A stretch of 64,000 bases of DNA, taken from Hyphomicrobium album (GTDB lineage: Bacteria > Pseudomonadota > Alphaproteobacteria > Rhizobiales > Hyphomicrobiaceae). The stretch lies in the NCBI RefSeq assembly GCF_009708035.1, contig NZ_WMBQ01000001.1, forward strand, positions 1,736,001 through 1,800,000, written 5' to 3'. Positions 36,101 through 40,980 of the stretch are shown piece after piece. Every line of letters begins with the position of its first letter. Positions within the stretch are counted from its first letter, which is position 1. The position numbers and the translations under genes were made by a program. Under the pieces are notes generated by a model. It did no database searches and was not told the origin of the DNA. It saw nothing but the letters and a program-made list of their open reading frames with translations.

Positions 36101-36709
36101 CGCGATCCAGCTGTTGGCACTGCCGCCGCCTGCCGTCTGGTCGAAATAGAGACCCGTCTCGCGGCCCACATTGAAGCTGTCCCAGGTGAGGATCGCCCTC
36201 TGCTGGTTCTGCTTGATGGTGACTTGAGATCCGTCCTGACCCGTCGTCTGTGACAGTCCCGGATGCTCCCCGTCAGTTCCCCTCTGCTCGATACCGGTCC
36301 AATGCGTCGGCGTGTCGTAGGTAGTGGTCGTCGTCGGGCCAGTATTCGTCGTTATGGAACCATTCAGGCCCCCCTCGGGCATCAATCCATCCGGATGCAG
36401 GCCGTTCGGCACCGGGCTGACGCCCTGCTTGGCCAACGCCCGCGCCGCGTCCTGGCCGGCGCGCATGTTCTGGATCGCCTGGCTCGCGCGCCCCAGCATA
36501 TCGATCGAGCGCTTTGCGGCCGCTGCCGCCTGTGCCGCAGCCTCCTGCCCGGCCGCATTCGCCGGCGGCCGCGACCCATTCCCGCCGCCGAGCAGATCCA
36601 CTGCATACACAGGCGGGCAGGCCGCAAGCGCCGTCGCCACACTAAGATTGGCAAGCAAGACGTATCGCGAGCAACCTAGCGAGCGGGAGAACGAAAGGTT
36701 CTTGCGCAT
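24158..36709 (-). CDS. Giant filamentous-haemagglutinin-like (TpsA-type) exoprotein
   Basis: 4183 residues from ATG 36709. An extended signal peptide (MRKNLSFSRSLGCSRYVLLA, ending near PVYAVD) is followed by an Ala-rich linker and then, from about residue 140, a two-partner-secretion domain: AILTWDSFNVG, SANSWIALNVLTD, MRAEGQVYVINKNGIIFG and NVHTLIASSLNLND. The rest is a Gly/Thr/Ser/Val-rich beta-helix predicted to form a long fibre. The usual NPNL is changed to NVHTL. The C-terminus is Pro/Asp/Gly-rich with a helical end (GEMTADEARQLIAERRK). No TpsB transporter gene is in the window. It is the last gene of a block with sigma, FecR and STN genes, so it is probably their main target. Confidence 0.88.
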   Translation of the reverse strand: MRKNLSFSRSLGCSRYVLLANLSVATALAACPPVYAVDLLGGGNGSRPPANAAGQEAAAQAAAAAKRSIDMLGRASQAIQNMRAGQDAARALAKQGVSPVPNGLHPDGLMPEGGLNGSITTNTGPTTTTTYDTPTHWTGIEQRGTDGEHPGLSQTTGQDGSQVTIKQNQQRAILTWDSFNVGRETGLYFDQTAGGGSANSWIALNVLTDASTAPSSILGSMRAEGQVYVINKNGIIFGGSSQINVHTLIASSLNLNDTYATDPTKSKFLTGKGILSIDGTPSFHSVDVNQNTYSAGAVSVVAGAEITASNGTVVLLASSVRNDGIISTPQGQALLLGGSDVMLAAGDTYTRGFVVQQNISSQNPNVDNGYYSSVTPGSVVNNGWISAAEGNITIIGGAVAQNGVLTATTSTTKNGSILVRAENGRLVLGGPNDNPLFAAFGVAPQPSLVQIVPDANDQSLITDTQAIANSSITLSGTDVDIKGIVQLRGYDVRNANSRPGGITITATGTNLTTVGQVFLEAGSLLDAAGTTGAVASASRNSVKVELRSNELRDSPVVKDGLLYQRTIYVDASASGTNADGTTWQGTPLADASGWVGLTERSLEERMMNGAPISISSANGAANLVQAQGSIIDVSGGYLTYTPGFVRVSQVITADGRIISVSSADATPDRRYIGIVDDGWTRHHARWGVTQTYHMPLGSAPTGYTDPGYIQGGAGGSLTLQVASAVLGGEIRSSIVHGEKQRTPASAPRGGALVVQGAAFLSPPPLYLDIDASSYSTDRMVVSEAATRIAADWAAGFDLDTDLNTLFSAHSASVNSVYLPASWLNSGFASVTLAANDEVVLAAGNPVALQAGGSFSATANTVDIQSSITVPGGTIKLTGGFTLRSTVENNLNGTRSPRSSLVTIGPGVTVSVAGLWTNDRSELWSTSIAVDGGTISLSSNGDINLGEGSILDVSGGAYVSASGKVTTGKGGALTLATDLLPGTRGSNPPIMVPRGYVNFEGGLKPGQLLGYGTGTSKGGTLSLTTSSVATIKAASQMGGALMEQATPTTDAFGNPYTPLAVSTDFFSSGGFSATSLTAAGINLPSDVDLTPTVASLLISDPTAASATSIRGLATPIILPAGLRQAASIALRSTGDLWNRGIPGTSSYQSAIDASTYALNIAGRIETDAKGSIKLTGDQIAIVSGIVSAPGGAIALGGGTYKSIQPDASGAPVPLRGEGVWLTGTGKLLAAGTQIAVPQSDGTIFSDVLAGGQVTVSGGDIVLAAGSVIDVSGTAGQSTLRAAGSFEPGRPPFTDAATQAETFPVSSAGGAISISAVLGAALEGTLLGNAGGAGSAGGSLSITLAAHGGKVDEAGVATPTGYWPAIEATNIVLQPTVGDSHILPGAANTASLVNAVIPVSTEMVAQGGFHSLSLTAASPSPDRVIGTAEGYVTFSPEADVSLALADQLIINATTIIVPDGRTERLSANYFRWQNNEGLALPGAGTGSLTIAANNADLVGDLAVQGAAVTLFDIARDLRLTGRPSLSSGGQVDPTRLSGALFSAQELRIKAGQIYPTTGSTYALNSATVISLAANGAPPQVPLSAGGVLNVFAPVIDHSGTLRAPTGTINLGAPDQTDTGTLRSNLPGTPSTLGVAGLWEFQTTGRRFVPGQSVTVRNQSGSVTLTGVVGSLAETGLVVSVSTVAGPYSPVQGEVWTITGQGTDTIALGAGSLTSVSAEGLITPYGYTNNGTAWYYNATGDPNLPHAITAPPTKLITLNAKDTSVAENAVLDGAGGGDLYAGEFISGVGGSRNIFADPNSYAVLPGYSGIAPYDPALGGAGPSAGKQVYLNGVPGLPAGFYTLLPGQYAQLPGAFRVTVQTAPGAATLATTQAPIGTVVLSDGSAVTSGYFAAPGTSARDEHWSVFKVMSGAVARQYTEIADSYANTFFPARAAEKDASVPRLPRDGAQISIAATRSLDFSGTGRFMPGAGGLGGLADISANQMLVVDAATRSALDAMSASARLTALQTYKPQGDPDDWNPIVLSAGDLNNLGVESLLLGGARSFASDGLHFSAKASQVVVANNASDPLSLPDIQLIATPRVAIDAVTSINNPESILKLAKPVAGTGQVVIAPNAVIVASGSVAPGGTTTYILSSATPVAPKLNSFTYLGNEVEAYYRAVAANEIGYVRLSGAGLVTTVGGSPDYAGLPTGTVSVSPRDDQGVLRAGDFALTGYAIAGSVDIGAGAQLISDNSLTVFASQSSKLGAGVTVSAKAAELKASLISLGTGNPSLHGLALDQAALNALARVSELRLTSTSTIDLYGSLSLGVRDAAGQTVLKSLTFDAAGLLNKGASGTALFTAEQVTLQNSFGGIAPVTGSIAGSSLQIVADDVGGSGLNNAQISLGAGNFVLAGFSAVNLKSRGQIVATSDGSLSVQAPLTLDAPRITGGTVKTVAGVPKFNAASYTITTASDPNSPSSYYAVSLINSGGTAPSLPSALLASSLTIQGGSTLVDTTVALPGGVFSLTANGGDITVGSHGAIDVGGRAVQFADVLATIGGGTVKLSSTSGAIAIQSGARLDVSDLATAGAVNKTAAGTIILTAPVGGVSIATGTLHGEGLDTDSSGSFALDTRSLADYDALAAVLVAGGFSKSWDIRARIGNITMAGLSRARSLTVSTDTGNIDVSGMIDASGATGGKINLWAAHDLTLEASARLNAHGAVADANGKGGQILLAASQAGNQQGTLNLSVGATIDVGADAQNTGVSGPILGGQVAFATTRDTAGTGVALSTNGGSFADFLNGVHGESAWDGIVVVGNKTYSYDTPSLVVTPTSFGTYLTDANTFMGVTGGDGGDGAAVWSALGGIGDDGVATIVNANAVLSDGLSSNATSRVLVNVRAGIVIKNSGEITIEGDAINPNGIDLSGSDFATSVLNVASRGETQSLSGHFGQYDQPIVLAIRAAGNLNFGTYTGGSTAILGTLSDGFSQYTGGLASFTKRPGSGASGLAAIFDPAAPGAYNGLSGGLGANSARYFLAAGADIAAANALAVDRNAEAGTLTVAGIAGEADETANFGNATYAVTANPLYLYGGHDANGGQNNSTLANYTDIASFIRTGTGEIGIATAKDLILQSPRSLIYTAGTGYNVNGTSTQPLAGFTQYSGILRVASTAPARTDTLPPSTFPTHGGDVTVTVGRDLTGDMNGNFTATGNLGEHQKLPYSMTALGSQLKLQNWLNGDGDMGGFSALYATDAWMNSATSGQTYYSLFTPTASNRVTPGFYQLGWYTWFPFLENTIGSFGGGNIAVTAGGNISRVQFVAPTNARDAGPKLVASAYNPLTQAGLYVQGGGNIAVKAGGNIAGVYTYAQNGATLLEAGDSVRDLCLSGCGALEAKTIPLVIETSTGEVTVRAGRDISISDQLVQPRLSKPNETEPVVLSGLSLIQNASYLINLPPTGIAGQARTWTGVQTVLTGLLTSVPTGSVTLQAVRDVALDVGTPSSGAWNTNQGVLPAQLHLIALQGDITNNKRFITYPDRAGTVDLLARGSINLNAGFVLSDADPAVMPTLANIAAVLAPYTTTVNGTNAATSTLAPAYSRLNGGGTGGVSSNRGGANFLPGQDGGYTVLGGDTFRQLLRSNPNTPDPAVVINRHAGLHADDDNPARIIALGGDLTLPYESGDDPLLYVSLAKAARIYAGRDAVNLRLLGQNNNAADVTSIVVGRDLIYPADDSGNSFVKPVAIQIGGPGDLLIESGRNVDLGTTTGIQSFGNLLNPRLQDQGASITIETGLGRPLVSPDYASFLAQFADPASTNSFSEPLQLFDADGKVIGSGAEAYAYLLSLPEEAREILLNRIFFELIRDSGREHTGAEGGGNYVVGGTITIDTLGALNAAYANYERAYAVIDTFLKGTAGSGSFFGGLSTVRTRDGGNITILAPHGQIQVGLVAPPANFPGYSKPNDPLYALGFGVVTERGGNVDLYANDDISVNQSRVFTLGGGDLTVVSKTGNIDAGRGAKTVLAIQPPTVSIDPYGNVTITPYGPASGSGLAVLRSLPEVPRSKTDLIAFEGIVDAGDAGIRVSGSLNIAAIEVRNAANIAVGGMTTGVPTIQPPNISGLTEASSTSGAAVKEAVAPAQTTPTDQPSIIIVEVIGYGGGDAGQPDGDQPAKDKERPGRKGATDDQHGQNPDSAYQVLGAGEMTADEARQLIAERRKVAGRGGQQ

Positions 36710-36742
36710 GAACGGCTCTCACCGGAAAAGAAGCAGCATCGA

Positions 36743-36767
36743 CGACCGCGCTCACCGTCCGCGGTCG
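36743..36767 (-). promoter_or_regulatory. Hairpin in the leader of the giant exoprotein gene
   Basis: CGACCGCG (36743-36750) and CGCGGTCG (36760-36767) form 8-bp arms with a 9-base loop, about 35 bases upstream of ATG 36709 in the 161-bp spacer after the FecR-like gene. It could be a weak terminator for the FecR transcript, an mRNA stabiliser or an operator. Confidence 0.4.
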
Positions 36768-36870
36768 CAGCCTAGATCCTTCTCGCAGCTCGATACCGAA
36801 AAGATTTTGACCCCATCCGATTGAACCCGGCGCGTTTGTCTCCGAAATGAGACACCGTCCGCTACTGGGA

Positions 36871-37911
36871 TCATCCCAGAAGCACGATACCGCCGGGCAG
36901 GCGGGTCACAGACGCACCGAAAACACTTTGGATCTGCTCCACGACACCGTCGATGCTCGCTATCTGGAACCGCGCGTTGAACAGCCGGCGCCCAAGCGCC
37001 GCGTTTATCACGATGATTGGGGTGCTCCGGTACCGATTGATTTCTGCTACGGCCTCGGCGAGCGGCGTCGATTGAAACACCAGCATGCCGCCTTTCCAGG
37101 CAGTCACGAGCGAGGCGTTGACCTTCGTCACGGAGCCTAATCCGTCCGGTGAGTAGGCTACCTGTTCGCCGGCGCGAACCCTCACGACATGGCCTTTGTG
37201 TATGATATCGAGCCGGCCGGCGACACATGTCGTGCAGACGATATTTTTCTCGTAGCGTATGTTGAAAACCGCGTCTGCGGTCAGGGCTTGACCGTCTGCT
37301 GCGATCACTTCAACAGCCCGGCGCATTTCGGAACGCGTGACGATGGAAGCTTCACCAGCGATCAACTCGATCCGCTCTGTGCCATTGGCTGACGGCCTCA
37401 GAGCGATGCTGGTGCGCGTGTTCAGCTCCACGTGTGGACCGCCGGCGAGCGTTATGCTGCGTTGCTCGCCGGGGGCTGTCCGATAATCGGCCGCGAGTTC
37501 GGACCACGATGGCCAGAGGCCAAGCGGCGGCCGAGCGGCGAGATAGATTGCGGCACCGACCGAAGCGGCAAGTGCTCCACCGACGACTGCACGGCGGCCA
37601 ACGCGTACGCTTCGCTTTTGAGCGTCTTTGCGGTGCTCCTGCACTCGTATCTGGTTTGCCGGTTCGATCGCCTCCCAGAGCTGACATGCGCGCGCGAACG
37701 CTTGCGTGCGTGCGGGATTGGAGGCGGACCATTGTTTGAACGCTGCTAGGTCCTCCGGACTGGCATTGCCAGCCGTGAACCGCATCATCCAATCGTGCGC
37801 CTCGCGGTCCACCACTGTCAGAAACGGGTTCTCGGGAATATCCGCCACTATCGCATGTCCACTACTGGCCGAGCCTGCCCCACAACCTCTGGCATCAGAT
37901 TGGATCCTCAT
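36871..37911 (-). CDS. FecR-family transmembrane sigma regulator
   Basis: 346 residues from ATG 37911, which overlaps the end of the sigma gene by 17 bases. The cytoplasmic N-terminus has the FecR pattern (AHDWMMRFTAGNASPEDLAA; FKQWSASNPARTQAFARA). One membrane helix follows (RRAVVGGALAASVGAAIYLA). The periplasmic part has the FecR domain (DYRTAPGEQRSITLAGGPHV; GEASIVTRSEMRRAVEV; AGEQVAYSPDGLG) and an STN-like end (FQSTPLAEAVAEINRYRST). It relays the signal from the periplasm to the sigma factor encoded just upstream. Confidence 0.92.
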   Translation of the reverse strand: MRIQSDARGCGAGSASSGHAIVADIPENPFLTVVDREAHDWMMRFTAGNASPEDLAAFKQWSASNPARTQAFARACQLWEAIEPANQIRVQEHRKDAQKRSVRVGRRAVVGGALAASVGAAIYLAARPPLGLWPSWSELAADYRTAPGEQRSITLAGGPHVELNTRTSIALRPSANGTERIELIAGEASIVTRSEMRRAVEVIAADGQALTADAVFNIRYEKNIVCTTCVAGRLDIIHKGHVVRVRAGEQVAYSPDGLGSVTKVNASLVTAWKGGMLVFQSTPLAEAVAEINRYRSTPIIVINAALGRRLFNARFQIASIDGVVEQIQSVFGASVTRLPGGIVLLG

Positions 37912-38461
37912 CTGTCTGAGATCTCTTCGACGGCTTGGGACCGAATCTTTGCACGATCGTTCGCTCAAGGCGCAGCGCGCAATGGGCAAGCGCATCTCTG
38001 AGCTCAAGCTCGACAAGTCGCTGCGAGATGCCGAGACGCTGGGCAATCGTCCATAAGGGATCGCCGCTCAGCCGCGAAGCGAGCAGGATCTCTCGGCGGC
38101 GCGGAGTGAGTTCCGCCAGGGCCTTGGCAACCGCCTCAACCTCGGAGCGCGCAATTGCGGCGCGCTCGGGATCTGGCGTCTCGTCAACTAGTCCGATCGC
38201 CATTTTGGCGTCAGTGAGCGTGACGAAGCGGTTTTCGATGCTCAGGCGCTTGAGGGCAACGTTGGCGGCCATTTGCAACAGGTAGTGCTTCGGGCTTTGC
38301 ACGCTCCCGGCGGGATCCGCGCTCTCGATCCGCAGCCAAGTTTCATGCAGGGCGTCGCTGGCGAGCTCAGCGGATCCCAAACGCCGGGTCAGTCGTGCCC
38401 GCAGCTCATCATAGCCGAGCAAGAAGAACTCACGTAGCGCGTCGCGGCTCGACTTGCTCAT
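37895..38461 (-). CDS. ECF RNA polymerase sigma factor (FecI-like)
   Basis: 188 residues from ATG 38461; a GTG at 38476 is the alternative start. Region 2 is visible in FLLGYDELRARLTRRLGSAE through LASDALHETWLRI and YLLQMAANVALKRL. Region 4 is ALAELTPRRREILLASRLSG followed by WTIAQRLGISQRLVELELRD. No extra domains. It is placed between the STN/TonB-like gene (18 bp upstream) and the FecR-like gene, the order of cell-surface signalling operons. It should direct transcription of this block, including the giant exoprotein gene. Confidence 0.93.
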   Translation of the reverse strand: MSKSSRDALREFFLLGYDELRARLTRRLGSAELASDALHETWLRIESADPAGSVQSPKHYLLQMAANVALKRLSIENRFVTLTDAKMAIGLVDETPDPERAAIARSEVEAVAKALAELTPRRREILLASRLSGDPLWTIAQRLGISQRLVELELRDALAHCALRLERTIVQRFGPKPSKRSQTDEDPI

Positions 38462-38479
38462 GCGTGCATCTTGCACATC

Positions 38480-39160
38480 TCAGCGCGCCGCCGTCGTCGT
38501 GGATCTGGCACAGCCGGTCGGCTCTCCATCGGCACGGGCAAGAACCGCCATGTTGATGGGCTGTGGCATCCCGCCGGGTGGTGGTGCCCCGATCCGCACC
38601 CCCTGCAGCGCCGCCGCGAACGCTTCACTCCGCCGGCGGTCGTCCGGAGCATCGAGCAGCGTCGCGCGCTGCACCGCACCGGCGGGCGTCAACCACAACT
38701 GGATCAATAGGTCTGCCGAGCCTGGCCTGGTCTCGGTGCGCGCGCACAACACTTGCGATACGCGCACCTGGATTGCCGCGAAGTAGGACTGAACGCTGGT
38801 ATCGGCGATACGCGATGGCCGAGCCGGCGTGATGGTAATACTGCTTGGGCCGGTCGACCGTGCTATGAGGCCCGTGCCGACTAGCAGTTGACGCAGTGCC
38901 TGCTCTGGCGCAAGCACGCCTTCGATCGGGCTCGAAAGTTGACCGAGGGCGAACTCCCCGTCGTAGTACAGCTCAATACCCGATACCGTGCTGTAAGTGT
39001 TCAGTGCGACAGCGAGTGGCTGGGCTACAATCGCGAAGTGCCGAGGGGGTGTCGTTTGCGAGAGGGCGCCGTAACCGAGCCACGTTAGGGCCAATACGGA
39101 CGTCAACGCTCGACATAGCCAACGGCTTCGGCACTGCGCGGAAACCGCGGCATCCGGCAT
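38480..39160 (-). CDS. STN-domain protein with TonB-like C-terminus (VreA-like)
   Basis: 226 residues from ATG 39160 (TGGGAAG upstream). A signal-anchor segment (LTSVLALTWLGYGALSQ) precedes an STN domain: RHFAIVAQPLAVALNTYSTV, SGIELYYDGEFALGQLSSP, GVLAPEQALRQLLVGTGL and SSITITP. The C-terminal half looks like a TonB C-terminal or TonB-family domain (VRVSQVLCARTE; LLIQLWLTPAGAVQRATLLD; AFAAALQGVRIGAPPPGGM). No beta-barrel is present, so it is periplasmic rather than an outer-membrane receptor. This matches the unusual domain set I recall for VreA of the PUMA3 system. It is the first gene of the block. Confidence 0.85.
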   Translation of the reverse strand: MPDAAVSAQCRSRWLCRALTSVLALTWLGYGALSQTTPPRHFAIVAQPLAVALNTYSTVSGIELYYDGEFALGQLSSPIEGVLAPEQALRQLLVGTGLIARSTGPSSITITPARPSRIADTSVQSYFAAIQVRVSQVLCARTETRPGSADLLIQLWLTPAGAVQRATLLDAPDDRRRSEAFAAALQGVRIGAPPPGGMPQPINMAVLARADGEPTGCARSTTTAAR

Positions 39161-39576
39161 CAGCACGCTTCCCACCCACTGGCCGCAAATTGGTCCTAGT
39201 CTGCCGACCCTTACCTGCGAAGTGTAACACTTACGTGTCGGGTGATCCGTGGCCTCGCGGATACAAGTGAGTGCCCAGTTCCCTCGCGAAGCCCACTTCG
39301 GCAAGTTCTGGAAAGCTCTCATCCAAACTCGCCAAGGTCTCATCCGGGCGCCAGACCGCAATGTAGCGTGGATTTGAGTCAGCCTGGACAGCGGCGGTAG
39401 GCGAGCTGCGGACCGCCGTGGCGCCCACGCGGAAACGTGCCGCGCAACTTGTTCACAGGTTTCAAAGGCTCAAGTCTTCGCAAAGGGTCTGCGCGGACCG
39501 TCCCCAATATGGGTTCGCAGCGCGTCATTCAGTGACATGCGGAGCATGCGTGCGCGTTGGAACTGGATCAACGACC
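39161..39576. promoter_or_regulatory. Divergent intergenic region with AAGTGT-A-ACACTT palindrome
   Basis: 416 bp between the STN gene (minus) and the sigma-region-4 gene (plus). The perfect palindrome at 39220-39232 lies 60 bases upstream of ATG 39160. No supported gene is in the region. It probably holds both promoters; neither ECF promoter element is assigned. Confidence 0.5.
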
Positions 39577-40059
39577 ATGGCCCGCCCTCCCCCAAGCTCC
39601 AAGTCGCCAAAGAAGCGAGCACGACACAGCCGCAGACCTGATGCACCCGCCAGCGGTCCGCAGCAAGACATCGTGCCAAAACTGCCGGCTGCGAACAGCC
39701 GAACCCTCATTCGTCGTCTCGTGCGGGTAGCACTCGCCTTCGCCGCGCATCGGCAACGCGGGGCTGCGCGTAAGCTGACCGAGGCCGAGATAGCAAGCCT
39801 GCTGCAGAGCGCCGAGGATACGCACGATCTGGCACACGAGACGGACGCGCAGTCAGAGGCGCTAGCTCAGGCGCTCGCCGAGTTGCCCGAGCGCCGCCGC
39901 GCTATTCTCGTTGCGGCGCTGCAGGACAAGGCCCCCTGGCGGGCCATCGCCAAGCGCCTCGGCGTCAGCATGGGCACCGTAAACATTGAGCTGCGCCGGG
40001 CGCTCGAGCACGGGGCGCGCCGCCTGCGGCAGATACGCGGTGCGTCCGACAAGAATTGA
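39577..40059 (+). CDS. Sigma region-4-only protein, divergent from the STN operon
   Basis: 160 residues from ATG 39577. The N-terminus is basic and disordered (MARPPPSSKSPKKRARHSRR). The C-terminal 60 residues match sigma region 4 and the local ECF sigma factor: ALAELPERRRAILVAALQDK, then WRAIAKRLGVSMGTVNIELR. A region 2 is absent, or too degenerate to see: LIRRLVRVALAFAAHRQRGA is all that lies in its place. So it can bind a -35 element or compete for RNA polymerase but probably cannot open DNA. It may be a modulator of the signalling block, or a decayed sigma gene that kept its frame. Confidence 0.65.
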   Translation: MARPPPSSKSPKKRARHSRRPDAPASGPQQDIVPKLPAANSRTLIRRLVRVALAFAAHRQRGAARKLTEAEIASLLQSAEDTHDLAHETDAQSEALAQALAELPERRRAILVAALQDKAPWRAIAKRLGVSMGTVNIELRRALEHGARRLRQIRGASDKN

Positions 40060-40208
40060 CCCACCTGGGTGGGCTGCGCTGGCAGCACTCGTCCTCGGCG
40101 ATGCGTCAAAGACTGTGCGTGCGGAGCTGATCCGCCCGGCTTTTTCCCGGCCTCCTGATAGACTATGGCTCAGGAGCAGGCTCAAACAGTTGAGAATCCA
40201 CCGCTAAA

Positions 40209-40272
40209 GCACCCTCAAGCTCTTCCAGAGCGGCGAGCCAATAGTTCGAACTTTCTCCACTCGGGTGCGCCA
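40209..40272 (+). other. Degenerate tRNA-Arg with island att core (left end)
   Basis: The segment begins GCACCCT and ends CGGGTGCGCCA, so the two ends pair as an acceptor stem with CCA. Between them are a D-stem-like GCTC...GAGC and a TTCGAA as in a T-loop. The anticodon arm is missing and the spacing is wrong, so it is not a functional tRNA. The last 13 bases overlap TCGGGTGCGCCAT (40261-40273), which recurs at 53324-53336. Confidence 0.5.
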
Positions 40273-40373
40273 TCCCCCGCCATGAAATCTCACGCAAAAT
40301 TTGCTGGAATGAATTTCTACCCTGTAGATCTGGTCCGAAATTGCTGAATGCTGCATTTCGCATGCGGATGAGG

Positions 40374-40391
40374 GTGGGGGAAATGTGGGGG
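40374..40391 (+). repeat. GTGGGGG-AAAT-GTGGGGG, arm-type repeat near left island end
   Basis: Two GTGGGGG units spaced by four bases, about 100 bp inside the left att core. The same arrangement occurs at 53212-53228, about 95 bp inside the right core. Direct repeats with an 11-bp period near a tRNA end are typical of tyrosine-integrase arm sites. Confidence 0.55.
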
Positions 40392-40511
40392 AACGTAGCC
40401 AGGGTGCGCGCGTGCCACGATGGGTGCGTTGAGCAAAAAAACTCAACTCAATGCGCCGCGTTGAGGCTGCTGACCCAAAGTCGGCGCTGCGCGGACCCGG
40501 CCAGCGCTGAC

Positions 40512-40689
40512 GTCCACTTCTATACAGAAGCGGACCTCGTCACCTTATCCCTCGCCGTGACCTTCGCGTCCGCTTGATCCCATTTGCGGAAGTGGGCACA
40601 TGACCGCGTTTGCTCCAGCGACGAGATCCGACACAGTTCTGTTTCGGGAGGTAGAGCGGACCTTCGTGTACATCACACGAAGGTCCGCT
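40512..40689. repeat. REP-like palindromes
   Basis: GTCCACTTCT-ATAC-AGAAGCGGAC (40512-40535, one mismatch) and a perfect 15-bp stem AGCGGACCTTCGTGT / ACACGAAGGTCCGCT (40655-40669 and 40675-40689) with a 5-base loop. Both carry GCGGAC-type ends, so they may be one family of intergenic palindromes. The second may also stop transcripts from the exporter operon. Confidence 0.6.
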
Positions 40690-40980
40690 TCCAAACTCAT
40701 GTCGTCTTCACTGACGGCGGATGACTGCGGGGCCGGATGCGAGCACGTATACAAAAGCCAACATCACTCTGATAATGGCGCGGAATGATTGGGCTAGGCA
40801 GTGGGCGGACGCTTCATCCTAACCGCAGACATTTCCGCCTTGAGTAATTTTGCGCGTTCGTGCCCGAGGTGATGTCTGCTCCAATTTCCGGAGCGACATC
40901 GCTCCTGCCCACACTTGTGGCGTCGGCCTTGGGACCACCGATGCCGATAGTGACATAGGCCTGCGCCGTTTGGTCTGGGA

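Larger units (their letters stand above)
40060..40980. other. 921-bp non-coding region containing the left end of an island
   Basis: No supported protein gene. From left to right it holds a degenerate tRNA-Arg (40209-40272) ending in the putative att core, an 11-bp-spaced GTGGGGG repeat (40374-40391), and two long palindromes (40512-40535 and 40655-40689) downstream of the exporter operon. Confidence 0.6.
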
